This document shows positions 63,729-64,000 of a stretch of DNA of 64,000 nt, piece by piece (position 1 is the first letter of the stretch; each line of letters starts with the position of its first letter). The DNA is taken from assembly GCA_033485155.1 (NCBI GenBank), contig JAWQJJ010000003.1, positions 248,001 through 312,000 on the forward strand, written 5' to 3'. Below the pieces are notes generated by a model. That model ran no database searches. It was not told the DNA's origin and saw only the letters and a list, made by a program, of their open reading frames with translations. Origin of the DNA: Methanomassiliicoccus sp. (GTDB taxonomy: Archaea; Thermoplasmatota; Thermoplasmata; Methanomassiliicoccales; Methanomassiliicoccaceae). The translations under genes and the position numbers were made by a program.

Positions 63729-63866
63729 CCAGGGGCGCCAGAAGGCGGGCCTGTTAGCCTCCAACACTTTGTCCACGGATAAGATGTGCGGAGGTAGTAG
63801 TAATAGCAACAAAATGTCCCTAGCGACGGCGTAGCACGGTCGGTTGATAGATGAAAAGAAATCCAT
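63729..63866. other. Short intergenic stretch
   Basis: No gene recognised between the exporter and the fragment at the window edge. Confidence 0.4.
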
Positions 63867-64000
63867 TTAACTATCAGCCTTAAGTTCCTTGTCCACCATA
63901 GCCACTATCTTCTCATCCTCAATAAGATGGCACTTCACATCAGCAAGTTCGCCACCCTCTTCATCTTCCTATCACTGGTGATGATAGCATAGCCGTTTTC
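63867..64000 (-). CDS. Possible 3' end of a gene cut by the window edge
   Basis: Leftward from the edge one frame reads NGYAIITSDRKMK and another continues EEGGELADVKCHLIEDEKIV to a TAA at 63867. The two fit together only with a frameshift near 63955. Too short to name; it may be another damaged gene. Confidence 0.2.

Noticed and set aside
48715-64000. Integrated plasmid or provirus at tRNA-Leu
   Set aside because: No integrase, replication gene, capsid gene or duplicated tRNA end was seen within the window.

Overview
The window is archaeal. It carries the large subunit of DNA polymerase D, an RNA polymerase subunit Rpo3 with a ferredoxin-type insert, the archaeal gene order uS13-uS4-uS11-rpo3, an archaeal-type alanyl-tRNA synthetase, a type II methionine aminopeptidase, UPF0216 and DUF763 proteins, TATA-box promoters and bulge-helix-bulge RNA processing sites. 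The 23S rRNA gene has no 16S or 5S partner beside it. That trait, NifB (nearly universal in methanogens) and the archaeal SelB-like factor fit class Thermoplasmata, most likely a relative of the Methanomassiliicoccales. This placement is inference from gene content; no methanogenesis gene lies in the window.

Layout. 1-10.5 kb holds a secreted glycosidase, small zinc-ribbon proteins, a soluble six-PAS histidine kinase, a PsiE-like membrane protein, an unrecognised 429-residue protein and a repetitive adhesin-like surface protein. 10.7-24.6 kb holds an XPD helicase, a PEP-synthase/rifampin-phosphotransferase-like enzyme coupled to a CrtC-like protein, a hemerythrin-like protein, a GTPase-dead SelB-like factor, a heliorhodopsin, a DHA2 exporter, superoxide dismutase, a MEDS-domain protein, an Lrp regulator, an HTH-Nudix fusion and the NOG1 GTPase. 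24.6-34 kb is information processing: PolD large subunit, rubredoxin-like protein, Rpo3-uS11-uS4-uS13 and AlaRS. 34-40.4 kb holds an acetolactate-synthase-like enzyme directly behind nifB, UPF0216, DUF763, a PH-like membrane protein and a terpenoid-cyclase-fold protein. 40.5-44 kb is the 23S rRNA gene with a long inverted-repeat processing stem and several upstream TATA boxes. 44-48.7 kb holds sucCD, a metallo-beta-lactamase-fold hydrolase, Sua5, methionine aminopeptidase and an intron-containing tRNA-Leu.

Beyond the tRNA the character changes. 48.7-64 kb is looser and more AT-rich to the eye. It holds two exporter systems with their regulators, an ABC transporter with a membrane-anchored partner, secreted proteins, three copies of a roughly 94-bp dispersed repeat and at least three disrupted genes. 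One disrupted gene is a MarR repressor with two homopolymer frameshifts, facing a heterodimeric ABC exporter whose promoter keeps paired palindromic operators. This half reads as an acquired and partly decaying accessory region; no integrase, transposase or CRISPR array was seen.

The most notable signals are the tRNA-Leu(CAA) with a 26-nt D-loop intron, the bulge-helix-bulge stem bracketing 23S rRNA, the heliorhodopsin, the SelB-like protein with no GTPase motifs, the broken MarR beside an intact operator pair, and the repeat family that brackets accessory cassettes.
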